Source of the DNA: a candidate division KSB1 bacterium
GTDB taxonomy: Bacteria > Zhuqueibacterota > Zhuqueibacteria > Oleimicrobiales > Geothermoviventaceae
DNA length: 64,000 nucleotides
Assembly: GCA_034506315.1 (NCBI GenBank)
Contig: JAPDPT010000002.1
Span: 62,001 to 126,000, forward strand
Direction of reading: 5' to 3'
Position 1 is the stretch's first letter. The number at the start of each line of letters is the position of its first letter. The position numbers were made by a program, and so were the translations under genes. Below are positions 55,168-63,661 of the stretch, one piece after another. The notes beneath the pieces are model-generated. The model ran no database searches. It saw only the letters and a list, made by a program, of their open reading frames with translations, and was not told the DNA's origin.

Positions 55168-55572
55168 ATGCCCGCACTCACGGAAGTCGAGGGTATCGGC
55201 GCGACCTATGCCGCCAAACTGAAGGAGATTGGCATCCATACCACCGAACAGCTCCTCGAGAAGGGAGCCACCCCAGCTGGCAGAAACGAAATCGCGCAAC
55301 AGACCGGGATCAGTGGCACCCTCATTCTGAAGTGGGTCAACCACGTTGATCTTTTCCGCATCAAAGGGATCGGGTCGGAGTATGCCGACCTGCTTGAAGC
55401 CGCGGGAGTCGACACGGTCCCCGAGCTCGCCCGCCGCAATCCACAGAACCTGCATCAAGCCCTGGTGGAGACCAACGAGAAGAGAAAGCTTGTCCGGCAG
55501 CTCCCAACCCTGAAGCAGGTTGAGGACTGGGTAGAACAGGCCAAGAAGCTACCCCGGATTGTGCAGTATTGA
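55168..55572 (+). CDS. DUF4332 helix-hairpin-helix protein
   Basis: 134 aa made of two helix-hairpin-helix-like units: VEGIGATYAAKLKEIGIHTTEQLL (residues about 5-28) and IKGIGSEYADLLEAAGVDTVPEL (about 64-86), separated by GISGTLILKWVNHVDLF. The pattern is that of DUF4332, related to the DNA-binding HhH of RuvA/NucS-type proteins, with no enzymatic motif. Cytosolic, probably nucleic-acid or protein binding. Start ATG with GGAGGTT site 6 bases before. Own promoter and terminator. A HerA-like ATPase gene follows 230 bp on. Confidence 0.85.
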   Translation: MPALTEVEGIGATYAAKLKEIGIHTTEQLLEKGATPAGRNEIAQQTGISGTLILKWVNHVDLFRIKGIGSEYADLLEAAGVDTVPELARRNPQNLHQALVETNEKRKLVRQLPTLKQVEDWVEQAKKLPRIVQY

Positions 55573-55605
55573 GTCCATCGATCGGCCCCGACGACTCTGC
55601 ACAGA

Positions 55606-55636
55606 AAAAAGGGAAACGCTGAGCGTTTCCCTTTTT
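55606..55636 (+). terminator. Intrinsic terminator of the DUF4332 gene
   Basis: Stem GGGAAACGC/GCGTTTCCC with a TGA loop, flanked by five A and five T on each side, so it could act in both directions. 40 bp after the stop. Confidence 0.85.
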
Positions 55637-55802
55637 CGTATATTTCAAGCGGAGGAGGCGCAACCGCAGAAGTTTGGCAAAAGGATTTAGCCTTCGCTCG
55701 CTCTGGGACACCGCAACGCGCATTACCTCCGGAGCGCGGGGAAGACGAAGGCCCTCTTGAGCAAAATCGAACGAACATCCAGCGCAACATGAGGGGCGTA
55801 GG

Positions 55803-58223
55803 ATGGAGCAAGCGTACGAGAAGCTCGGGTTATTCTACTTGGGGAAGCAGTACGACCCAAGGACCCATAAACTGACGGGGGAGCTGACACTCTACGAGTC
55901 AAAAGATCTCACGACCCACGCCGTCATTGTGGGGATGACGGGGAGCGGCAAGACGGGTCTGGGTCTGGTGCTGATTGAGGAGGCCCTGATCGACGGCCTC
56001 CCTGTGATCGCTGTCGACCCCAAAGGGGATCTGACGAACCTGCTCTTGACCTTCCCGGACCTTCGCCCTCAGGACTTCCTCCCGTGGGTGAACCCGCAAG
56101 AGGCAGCCGAGAAGGGCAAAAGCGTGGAGGACTACGCAGCTGAGCAGGCTGAACTCTGGCGCTCGGGTCTGGCAGAATGGCACCAGAGCCCGGAGCGCAT
56201 CCGGCGTCTTCGCGAAAGCGCTGAAATGCTTATCTATACTCCGGGAAGCCACGCGGGTCTCCCCGTGAGCCTGTTGCGCGAGCTCTCCCCTCCCCCGGCG
56301 TCCGTGCGCGAAAACCCCGACGCTCTTCGCGAAAAGATCGTGGCCATTGCCACTTCCCTGATGGGCCTTGTCGGCATTGAGGGTGATCCTCTACGAAGCC
56401 GTGAACACGTGTTCGTTGCCAACCTTGTGCAGCATTACTGGATGCAGGACAAAGCGCTCACGTTGCCGGAACTCATCCGGGCCGTGCAACATCCTCCCTT
56501 CGACCAGATCGGTGCGTTCGACATCGAGACCTTCTTTCCCACCCGGGAGCGCGTTGAGCTATCCTTGCGGCTGAACAACCTGATTGCCTCGCCCGGCTTC
56601 CAGGCCTGGATGGAAGGAGAGCCCCTCCAGGTGGCCCGCCTCCTCTATTCTCCCTCTGGAAAGCCGCGGGCAACCATCTTTACCCTCAGCCACCTCTCCG
56701 AGGCCGAAAGGATGTTTTTTGTCTCGACCCTGCTGAGCGAGATCGTGACGTGGGTGCGATCGCAGCCGGGCACAAGCAGCCTCATCGCAATGCTCTACAT
56801 GGACGAGGTGTTCGGCTATCTCCCACCTACAGCCAATCCGCCGAGCAAGACACCCCTTCTGACTCTTCTGAAGCAGGCGCGCGCCTCCGGCCTGGGCCTG
56901 GTCCTGGCCACCCAAAACCCGGTGGATCTGGACTATAAGGCCCTCTCGAACGCCGGGACGTGGTTCATCGGTCGGCTGCAGACGGAGCGAGACAAGGAGC
57001 GGCTCCTCGAGGGCCTGGAAAGTGCCGCGGCCACCGCTGATTTCCGCCGCCAGGAAGTGGACCAGATCCTCTCTGGACTCGGCAAACGGGTTTTCTACCT
57101 GCACAATGTGCACGAGACGCAATCCACGGTGTTCCAGACCCGCTGGCTACTTTCCTACCTTCGGGGCCCGCTCCTCGGCGAGCAGATCCGCACCCTCATG
57201 GCCCCAGTGAAAAGCCGGGCCGCTTCTGAGGCGGAGCAGAAGGCGACCGCGATTTTCGGCACAGCTCCGGAACCTGCGGCTGTGGCAACGGTTCCGATGT
57301 CTCCCGCTGGTGTCCCCACATACTTCGTCCCCGCAAGATCCGGGATCGATTTGACCTATTTGCCGCACCTACTGGCCTACGCCCGTGTACGGTACGCGAG
57401 TGCCCGATATGGGGTCGACACAGTGCAGGAAGTGTGCCTGGCTTTCCCGCTGGAGGAAGGTCCCGTTCCTGTGCAATGGGACCGAGCTGTGGAGCTGCGT
57501 TGCCGCCCCGGCGATCTTCGAAGTGAGCCGGAGCCCGGGGCCTCTTTCACACCGCTGCCCGCGGAAGCGCGGCGTCGGGACTCCTATCCGAAGTGGCAGC
57601 GAGCCTTCGTTCAATACGTAACTCAGAGCCGCGTGCTGGAACTGGATCAGTTTCCGGAGCTTGGCCTGACCTCGCAGCCTGGCGAGAGTCCCGAGGAATT
57701 CCAGACCCGCGTGACCCGCACACTCCGAGAAAAGCGAGACGAAGCCATCGAGAAGGTCCGGGCCAAGTACGCGGGTCGCATTCGTACGCTCGAGCAGCAG
57801 CTTCTTCGGGCCGAACAGGCTCTCGAGCGCGAAATGGAGCAGGCGAAAGCCGCGAAGATCCAGACCGCCGTTTCATTTGGCACCGCCGTCTTGGGTGCTT
57901 TCCTGGGGAGAAGGAGAGTCAGTACCGTCTCTGCCACTCGCCTTGGGACCGCCCTGGGCAGGGCAAGCCGCGTCCGCAGTGAGGAAATGGACGTGGCTCG
58001 TGCTCAGGAAAGGGTCGCCGCCATTCAGGAACAGCTCGAGTCCCTACAAAAGACGCTCGAGGACGAGCTCTCACGAATCCAGGCGGAATACGATCTCCCG
58101 AACCTGCGCCGTGACCGAGTTCGCGTCGCCCCGAGCAGCACCGGTGTGGCCGTCGAGCTTTTCGGCCTCGGCTGGCTACCCTTCCGCAGGACGGCAGGCG
58201 GAAGTCTCGAACCTGCTTTTTAG
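55803..58223 (+). CDS. HerA/FtsK-like P-loop ATPase with C-terminal coiled coil
   Basis: 806 aa. Walker A GMTGSGKT at residues 44-51 after an N-terminal beta region (LYESKDLTTHAVIV), VDPKGDLTNLLLTFP, Walker B LIAMLYMDEVFGYLP near 330, and the sensor/Arg region LATQNPVDLDYKALSNAGTWFIGRLQTERDKERLLEGL, typical of DUF87/DUF853 HerA-type hexameric translocases. The C-terminal 200 residues hold a long coiled coil (EKVRAKYAGRIRTLEQQLLRAEQALEREM) broken by a small glycine/alanine-rich segment TAVSFGTAVLGAFLG, and a second coiled coil. Function unknown; not the archaeal HerA-NurA pair, since no NurA is next to it. Start ATG with a GAGGGG site. Confidence 0.88.
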   Translation: MEQAYEKLGLFYLGKQYDPRTHKLTGELTLYESKDLTTHAVIVGMTGSGKTGLGLVLIEEALIDGLPVIAVDPKGDLTNLLLTFPDLRPQDFLPWVNPQEAAEKGKSVEDYAAEQAELWRSGLAEWHQSPERIRRLRESAEMLIYTPGSHAGLPVSLLRELSPPPASVRENPDALREKIVAIATSLMGLVGIEGDPLRSREHVFVANLVQHYWMQDKALTLPELIRAVQHPPFDQIGAFDIETFFPTRERVELSLRLNNLIASPGFQAWMEGEPLQVARLLYSPSGKPRATIFTLSHLSEAERMFFVSTLLSEIVTWVRSQPGTSSLIAMLYMDEVFGYLPPTANPPSKTPLLTLLKQARASGLGLVLATQNPVDLDYKALSNAGTWFIGRLQTERDKERLLEGLESAAATADFRRQEVDQILSGLGKRVFYLHNVHETQSTVFQTRWLLSYLRGPLLGEQIRTLMAPVKSRAASEAEQKATAIFGTAPEPAAVATVPMSPAGVPTYFVPARSGIDLTYLPHLLAYARVRYASARYGVDTVQEVCLAFPLEEGPVPVQWDRAVELRCRPGDLRSEPEPGASFTPLPAEARRRDSYPKWQRAFVQYVTQSRVLELDQFPELGLTSQPGESPEEFQTRVTRTLREKRDEAIEKVRAKYAGRIRTLEQQLLRAEQALEREMEQAKAAKIQTAVSFGTAVLGAFLGRRRVSTVSATRLGTALGRASRVRSEEMDVARAQERVAAIQEQLESLQKTLEDELSRIQAEYDLPNLRRDRVRVAPSSTGVAVELFGLGWLPFRRTAGGSLEPAF

Positions 58224-58322
58224 CGGAGAGCTGATCGGGAATCTCCGTTCGGCCACAAAAATGCCGCCTTGCCAGCTGCAGCCCGGGATCATCGCCCGGA
58301 TCCGAGGGCAGGATCGAAAGCC

Positions 58323-59987
58323 ATGCTCGGACTGACCACCCTGGATGTAGCCGCACTGGCAGCCTACTTTCTCGCTGTTGGAGCCATCGGGCTGATTTCG
58401 GCGCGCAGAGTTCACACCCTGGGGGACTATCTCATGGGGGGGCGTCGATTCGGCAAGACCTACATGGTCATGCACACATTCTCCACCGGCACCCAGACGG
58501 ACCACGCAGTGGCGGTAGTTGGAGCCTCGTACGAGCTGGGCCTTGCCGGCATCTGGTACCAGTGGCTCTGGCTGTTCACCACGCCCTTCTACTGGCTCAT
58601 TGCCCCCGTCTTTCGACGAATGCGCTATCTGACCATGGGGGACTTCTTCGCCCATCGTTATGGGCGTTCCCTGGAGGCCTTTTACGCCTCCACCTGCGTG
58701 CTCGTGCTAATGCTGCAGATGGGATTGATGCTCCAGGGTACTGCCCGCACCATCGAGGGCCTGACGGGCGGTAGGCTGCCCATGGGGGAGTGCGTGATCG
58801 CGATGGCCGTAGTACTGGCCGTCTACAGCTTTGCGGGAGGCCTGATCGCAGCCATCCGCACCGATGCGTTCCAGGGGCTCCTGATCATCTTCTTCTCTTT
58901 CCTTCCCTTGCCCTTCGTTGTGGAGCATGTGGGAGGGTTGGCCGAGCTGCGCCGACAGGTCGGCCCCCAAATGTTCAGCCTCGTAGCTCCGAGGGAAGTC
59001 ACCTTCTTTTACGTGGTCATGGTGACGGTGAACGCCCTTGTGGGGGTCCCCATTCGACCGCACCAGATGGCCCTCGGAGGGGCGGGCCGCACGGAGATGG
59101 AGGCCAGGATTGGACTCACCTACGGCGGCTTCCTGAAGCGGCTGTGCACACTGGGGTGGGCCATTGCAGGGCTCTACGCAGCCGCGCTTTGCCCGGGTCT
59201 TACCCATCGGGAGCTGGCCCTGGGTGAGTTGACGCGAAGCGTGCTCCCGGCTGGGCTGGTGGGACTTGCACTGGCAGCGTTTCTGGCCGGATCGATGTCC
59301 ACCTGCGACTCCGTAACGGTCGCAGGGTCCGGTCTCCTCACACAGAACCTGTATCGTAAGTTCGTGGCGCCGAACCGCAGCGATCGCCACTATCTGCTTG
59401 TAGGTCGGTTGTCCGGACTGGCCTTCCTCGGCGGCGGTGTGGTCCTCGCCTTCAGCTTCCCCACCGTCGTCTCGATGATGGAGGCTCTGTGGCGCGTGAC
59501 GGGGTTCCTCGGGATCGCCTTCTGGGGAGGACTGCTGTGGCCGCGAGCTAATTGCAAGGGAGCCTGGGCTGGGGTACTAGCCGCCGCCGGTTTGGCCTTG
59601 GTTCTGCAAATCAAAGGAGAGCAGAATCTGGCCACCCAGATCGCCCTGTATCTACCCACCGGTTTTCTCGCGCTGATTATCGTCAGCCTTCTCACCGCCC
59701 CCGAGCCCCGCAAGAAAATCGAGGACTTCTACGCAACCCTGTCCGTGCCCATCGGACAGGAGTACCAGCTCGAGAAGGCGAACGTTGCGGTCGTATACTC
59801 CGGCTACAGCGAGAAGACTGGCGACAGAAGCCGGCTGGTCCTCGTGGACTTAGCCCTGCGCCGAGCGATCTCCTGGAGCTCCCATCGTGTGGACCTCGCT
59901 GGCTTCCTTCTGGCCTGGGGTATTGCGCTCACGTTCCTCTTGTTGGCCTGGGCCATCGCCTTTGTGGCGGAGACCGGCCTGATGTGA
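58323..59987 (+). CDS. Sodium:solute symporter (SSS family)
   Basis: 554 aa with about 13 membrane segments. SSS features: SARRVHTLGDYLMGGRRFGKTYMVMHTFSTGT, the central VYSFAGGLIAAIRTDAFQGLLIIFF segment (GGL-A-TD-Q motif), and ALAAFLAGSMSTCDSVTVAGSGLLTQNLY (the S/A-rich sodium-site helix). A C-terminal cytosolic extension (about 460-520) then a last membrane helix is unusual. Substrate unknown. ATG 58323 with AGGA upstream. Follows the HerA-like gene by 99 bp. Confidence 0.9.
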   Translation: MLGLTTLDVAALAAYFLAVGAIGLISARRVHTLGDYLMGGRRFGKTYMVMHTFSTGTQTDHAVAVVGASYELGLAGIWYQWLWLFTTPFYWLIAPVFRRMRYLTMGDFFAHRYGRSLEAFYASTCVLVLMLQMGLMLQGTARTIEGLTGGRLPMGECVIAMAVVLAVYSFAGGLIAAIRTDAFQGLLIIFFSFLPLPFVVEHVGGLAELRRQVGPQMFSLVAPREVTFFYVVMVTVNALVGVPIRPHQMALGGAGRTEMEARIGLTYGGFLKRLCTLGWAIAGLYAAALCPGLTHRELALGELTRSVLPAGLVGLALAAFLAGSMSTCDSVTVAGSGLLTQNLYRKFVAPNRSDRHYLLVGRLSGLAFLGGGVVLAFSFPTVVSMMEALWRVTGFLGIAFWGGLLWPRANCKGAWAGVLAAAGLALVLQIKGEQNLATQIALYLPTGFLALIIVSLLTAPEPRKKIEDFYATLSVPIGQEYQLEKANVAVVYSGYSEKTGDRSRLVLVDLALRRAISWSSHRVDLAGFLLAWGIALTFLLLAWAIAFVAETGLM

Positions 59988-60061
59988 CAATCCGGGGGCT
60001 CACCCCCTGGCGGAAGCCTCTCGGAGTTGCCGGGCCCTGCGTCCTGCAAGGGGAATTCTGT

Positions 60062-60090
60062 TTGCTTCTGGCGGCGGGGATCGCTACATT
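60062..60090 (+). promoter_or_regulatory. Possible promoter of the lipoprotein gene
   Basis: TTGCTT (60062-60067), 17 bp, TACATT (60085-60090); start near 60097, 110 nt before the ATG. Nothing else is recognised in the 219-bp gap after the symporter. Confidence 0.3.
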
Positions 60091-60206
60091 GCTCCGAGAT
60101 AAGTTTGGTGGCCCGCCAGAGTGGTAGACCCTTCCCACCTTGGCCCCTGCCAGGCTTATCCGTCTTAGCCCCGAGAGAACAACAAGCGGCAACTGTGAGG
60201 GAACCG

Positions 60207-61103
60207 ATGAAAAAAGTGGCGTTCTTGTTTGTCGTAGCTGGCCTAGTTGCCGGCTGCAGCAAGGGCAAAGAAGAGAAAGTCCTGGCACGGGTCGGAAAGG
60301 TGGAGATCACCCAAGAGCAGTTCGATGCCGAGCTGGCCCAGGTGCCCGAACGACAGAGGGTGCAGTTTGAGAGAGACAAAGAGGCCTTCCTGGAAGAACT
60401 GATCGTGAGGGAAGTCGTACGGCAAGAGGCCGAGAGACGCTTCGGTCCGCTGGAACCGTCAGAGGTCGCATCCCACAGCGATACGGCGAAGACTATGAAC
60501 CCCGCCTGGTTCCAGCGGATGAACCAGCTGGTGCGTGGCGTAGCCGAGACGGTTTCCGTGAGCCTCGAAGAGGCAAAGAACTTCTACGACGAGCACCGGG
60601 AGCAGATGGGCGGGCGCACCTTCGGAGAGATCGCGCCGATGATCCAGGCCTATCTGCAGCAGGCCAAGCAGCAGCAGGCAGTGGAAGCCTACATCGACAG
60701 CCTGCGCCGCGCGGCTCAGGTGTGGCGCAATGAGCAGGTCATCGAAAAGTGGAACGCGGCCCTCGAAAACCCTGTCCGCGACGCCATCCAGAAGGGAAAG
60801 CCCGTGGCGGCAGTGTTCGCGGTAAGCGGTTACCAGAACACCATGGACCTGTGGACAAACTTGCAGGCCGTTCAGCCGGACTCCCTCGCACCGTTCCAGA
60901 AAGTCCTGGTGGACCTGCGCGAGCTGGGTTACCTGGCACGGAAATACGACATTACCCAGGTCCCCACCCTCCTCCTGTTTGACGCTCAGGGGAAAGAGGT
61001 ATCCCGTCAGATCGGTGTGCAGAGCACCGAGCAGTTGCGGGCAGCTCTCGCCAGTGCCGGATTCTTCGGCACCGACACGTCGAAGGCGACGTCCCTTCCG
61101 TGA
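60207..61103 (+). CDS. Lipoprotein with SurA-like N-domain and thioredoxin-like C-domain
   Basis: 298 aa. Lipobox LVAGC with Cys17 then Ser, so an outer-membrane or periplasmic lipoprotein. Residues 25-150 resemble the chaperone part of SurA/PpiC (VLARVGKVEITQEQFDAELAQVPE..., FLEELIVREVVRQEAERRFG, then the SVSLEEAKNFYDEHREQM segment before the parvulin), but no parvulin domain follows. Residues 195-290 have a thioredoxin-like pattern (VAAVFAVSGYQN, VLVDLRELGYLARKYDITQVPTLLLFDAQGKEV with the cis-Pro), without a CXXC. A folding or scaffold role is likely, not redox. ATG 60207 set by the lipobox. Confidence 0.75.
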   Translation: MKKVAFLFVVAGLVAGCSKGKEEKVLARVGKVEITQEQFDAELAQVPERQRVQFERDKEAFLEELIVREVVRQEAERRFGPLEPSEVASHSDTAKTMNPAWFQRMNQLVRGVAETVSVSLEEAKNFYDEHREQMGGRTFGEIAPMIQAYLQQAKQQQAVEAYIDSLRRAAQVWRNEQVIEKWNAALENPVRDAIQKGKPVAAVFAVSGYQNTMDLWTNLQAVQPDSLAPFQKVLVDLRELGYLARKYDITQVPTLLLFDAQGKEVSRQIGVQSTEQLRAALASAGFFGTDTSKATSLP

Positions 61104-61164
61104 GCGTTGTTGGCTGAACCACGCCCTACCGGACGCAGAGGAAGGGGCGGGGGCCGATTTGAGC

Positions 61165-61193
61165 TTGATTTTTTGGGGAGCGGGGGATAAATT
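61165..61193 (+). promoter_or_regulatory. Promoter of tRNA-Leu
   Basis: TTGATT (61165-61170), 17 bp, TAAATT (61188-61193), ending 11 bp before the tRNA, with a GC-rich spacer of the discriminator type. Confidence 0.55.
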
Positions 61194-61204
61194 TGCTTGT
61201 GTCC

Positions 61205-61288
61205 GCCGAGGTGGTGGAAATGGTAGACGCGCTGCGTTCAGGGCGCAGTGGGCGAAAGCCCGTGGGGGTTCGAATCCCCCCCTCGGCA
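61205..61288 (+). tRNA. tRNA-Leu (anticodon CAG)
   Basis: Acceptor stem GCCGAGG/CCTCGGC with discriminator A at 61288, Leu-type D-arm (GGTGGAAATGGTAGACGC), anticodon stem CTGCG/CGCAG with loop TTCAGGG (anticodon CAG, reading CUG), long class II variable arm TGGGCGAAAGCCCGT, T-arm GGGGGTTCGAATCCCCC. CCA is not encoded. 84 nt. Confidence 0.97.
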
Positions 61289-61292
61289 CTTG

Positions 61293-61324
61293 GCCAGGTT
61301 GATTGACCTGGCTTTTTCGTTTTC
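61293..61324 (+). terminator. Intrinsic terminator after tRNA-Leu
   Basis: GCCAGGT/ACCTGGC stem with a 6-nt loop and TTTTTCGTTTT tail, starting 4 bp after the tRNA. So the tRNA is a one-gene transcript. The remaining 232 bp before the M1 gene hold nothing I can name. Confidence 0.85.
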
Positions 61325-61556
61325 ACGGGCCGCTCGGTGGGCTCGTAAGCTTTCAAGAAGAGAAGCGGGGAGGGCCTCCTTGCCCGGACGACGACCAGGC
61401 CACTCGGCGAATGACCCAAGCCCGTGCGCACACGGATGTGAATAGTCCGAACGAGTCACCTCTCGCTTCCCTTCCGCCGGCCGTCCTCAGCATGGGGCGT
61501 GTTTCGCCTCTCCTTCCTCAGCAAGAGCCAAGGGTTTTACACCTTCGGAGGGGATC

Positions 61557-63602
61557 ATGGGGAGGAGTTCGCCGCGATTATCCCGCACGGCTCCCTTGGT
61601 GTGGCTGCTCCTTCTCGCGGCCGTCGCGGCCCGCGGGCAGAGAATGCTAGCCAGGGACCCGCGGGAACTCTACGACGTCCTCAGCTATCATCTTGCCTTT
61701 ACCGTCCACCCCGACTCTCAGCGCGTCGACGGCGTCAGTGAGATCCGCGTCCGTTTCCTTTCCGCCGGGTCGGACTCGCTGGTTCTGGATGCGGGCCCGA
61801 GGCTGGAAATCCTGGGGGTAGAGCAACCGGGCACACCGCCTGGAGCCTTGCCTTTCCGCAAATGGGGTGAAAGGCTTTCCGTCGCCCTGCCTGGCGGCTC
61901 GTCTGCGGGTCAGGAGGTGGCTGTCCGTGTCCGCTTTCGCTACGTGTCCGGAGGGGAAGCGGATCCGGCCGTGCTTTTCCAGAAAACGGAAGACGGTCGG
62001 CCATGGGTGAACACATCTTGCCAGCTTTCCGGCGCTCACCAGTGGTGGCCGTGCAAAGCTTCGTTCTACCATCCGGAGGACAAGCCGGACTCCGTCTGGA
62101 TCGACCTCACGTTCCCGGACACCCTTTACGGCGTGGCCAATGGTCGCTTTCTGGGCGAGGACCGGAGGGAGGGCTGGCGAACCACCCGATGGCTGATGGT
62201 CCACCCGCGCCTCACCTACCTCGTCGCGATGTACGTGGGTCCGTACGCCCTCCTAACGCAGCCGTACGAGGCCCATGGAGAGCGCCGGCAGCTCCAGTAT
62301 TTTGTGCTCCGTCGCGACACGGCAAGAGCGCGCGCCGAGTTCTTTCCCCGGATACCGGAGCTTCTGCGCTGCTACGAGCGCTGGTTCGGGCCCTTTCCCT
62401 TTTGGGAAGAGAAGTTCGCTCTGGTGCAATCCAACATCCCGGGCATGGAGCATTCCACGGCCGTGGCGGTGGGCCCCATCTTCCCCTATACCCTGCGGCC
62501 AGGCGAGCCAAATCCCCTGGCGTCGTACGAGGAGTACTTCAATTACATGGCGGTTCACGAGCTGGCGCACGAGTGGTGGGGAAACGCCGTCTCTGCGGTG
62601 AGCTGGGGCGATTTCTGGCTCCACGAAGCCTTCGCCACGTATGCGGAGGCCCTTTGGGTCGAGCAGCTCTACGGGCCAGAGGTACTTCATCAGTACATGG
62701 CCAAGCTCTCGTTCCGGATCGACTCCCTGGCCACCGTATACCGACCCAGACATGCGACAGCCCGCGAGGCCTACCACCTCAACATCTACTACAAGGGCGC
62801 GTGGGTCCTGCACATGCTTCGCTATGTGATGGGGGACAGCGCCTTTTTCAAGGCTTTGCGGGACTTTCAGCTTTCCCATCGATACGGACAGGCAGCCACT
62901 TCCGACTTCCAGAAGCTCTGCGAACGGATCTACGGTGACGACCTCTCCTGGTTCTTTTTGGAATGGCTCTATCGACCGGGATGGCCGAAGATCCAGGTTC
63001 AGTGCACCCCGAGGGGACGCCAGCTCGACGTGAAGATCTGCGACACGTGCTTTGTTCGCAACGCCTTCCGGATGCCGGTGGACCTTTTCGTGGAGACGGA
63101 ACGCGGCGCTTATCGCCGCCGCGTTTGGGCCACACCGGGTTGCCACTCCTTCGCATTGGAATTCCCCGAGGCCGTGCGGCGGGCTGAGCCCATCGGACTG
63201 CGCTGGATTCTGGACGGTCCTAAGCGGGGGAAGCTGTGGTACTTTACCGATCTCGACTTCATCAAGGGGGATTTCGTGCAGGGTCTGGAATTCACCGAGG
63301 ACCGGAAGCTGTACGTGGGATCTGACTCGGCCTCCTGGATCTCGCCCGTACGCTTCCTCTTCCCAGGCGCAAAGTGGCTCCGTCTCTACGTAGATGCGGG
63401 GCATGAGCCGCGCCACGCGGCCATCCGCCTGAAAGTGAGGGAACCACGACTCGTCGGGGGCGGAACGTGGCTCGATCTTGCACCCGACGGCTCCTTCCCT
63501 CCCGAACTGAGGGAAGCCAGAAGAATCCAGTATCGCCTCGAATTCGGAGCCCTCAAAGGCGAAGAAGTGCGAATCCCGAAGGTAGTGCTCGAATACCAGT
63601 AA
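61557..63602 (+). CDS. Secreted M1-family zinc aminopeptidase
   Basis: 681 aa with signal peptide (MGRSSPRLSRTAPLVWLLLLAAVAARG split as basic start, hydrophobic core and ARG/Q end). Zinc site HELAH at residues 334-338 with the third ligand Glu357 (HEXXH-18-E: WLHEAFATYAEAL). The exopeptidase motif is GMEH (PGMEHSTAV), where typical M1 proteins have GXMEN; His replaces Asn. The N-terminal half is the usual saddle-shaped beta domain; C-terminal about 130 residues form an extra beta domain. Probable periplasmic or outer-surface peptidase. GGAGGGG ribosome site. Confidence 0.93.
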   Translation: MGRSSPRLSRTAPLVWLLLLAAVAARGQRMLARDPRELYDVLSYHLAFTVHPDSQRVDGVSEIRVRFLSAGSDSLVLDAGPRLEILGVEQPGTPPGALPFRKWGERLSVALPGGSSAGQEVAVRVRFRYVSGGEADPAVLFQKTEDGRPWVNTSCQLSGAHQWWPCKASFYHPEDKPDSVWIDLTFPDTLYGVANGRFLGEDRREGWRTTRWLMVHPRLTYLVAMYVGPYALLTQPYEAHGERRQLQYFVLRRDTARARAEFFPRIPELLRCYERWFGPFPFWEEKFALVQSNIPGMEHSTAVAVGPIFPYTLRPGEPNPLASYEEYFNYMAVHELAHEWWGNAVSAVSWGDFWLHEAFATYAEALWVEQLYGPEVLHQYMAKLSFRIDSLATVYRPRHATAREAYHLNIYYKGAWVLHMLRYVMGDSAFFKALRDFQLSHRYGQAATSDFQKLCERIYGDDLSWFFLEWLYRPGWPKIQVQCTPRGRQLDVKICDTCFVRNAFRMPVDLFVETERGAYRRRVWATPGCHSFALEFPEAVRRAEPIGLRWILDGPKRGKLWYFTDLDFIKGDFVQGLEFTEDRKLYVGSDSASWISPVRFLFPGAKWLRLYVDAGHEPRHAAIRLKVREPRLVGGGTWLDLAPDGSFPPELREARRIQYRLEFGALKGEEVRIPKVVLEYQ

Positions 63603-63661
63603 AGCGTTAGCCGCGCGGCTTCCACTCGACAAGGACCCGTCCACCATGGCGGAGAAGGCCG

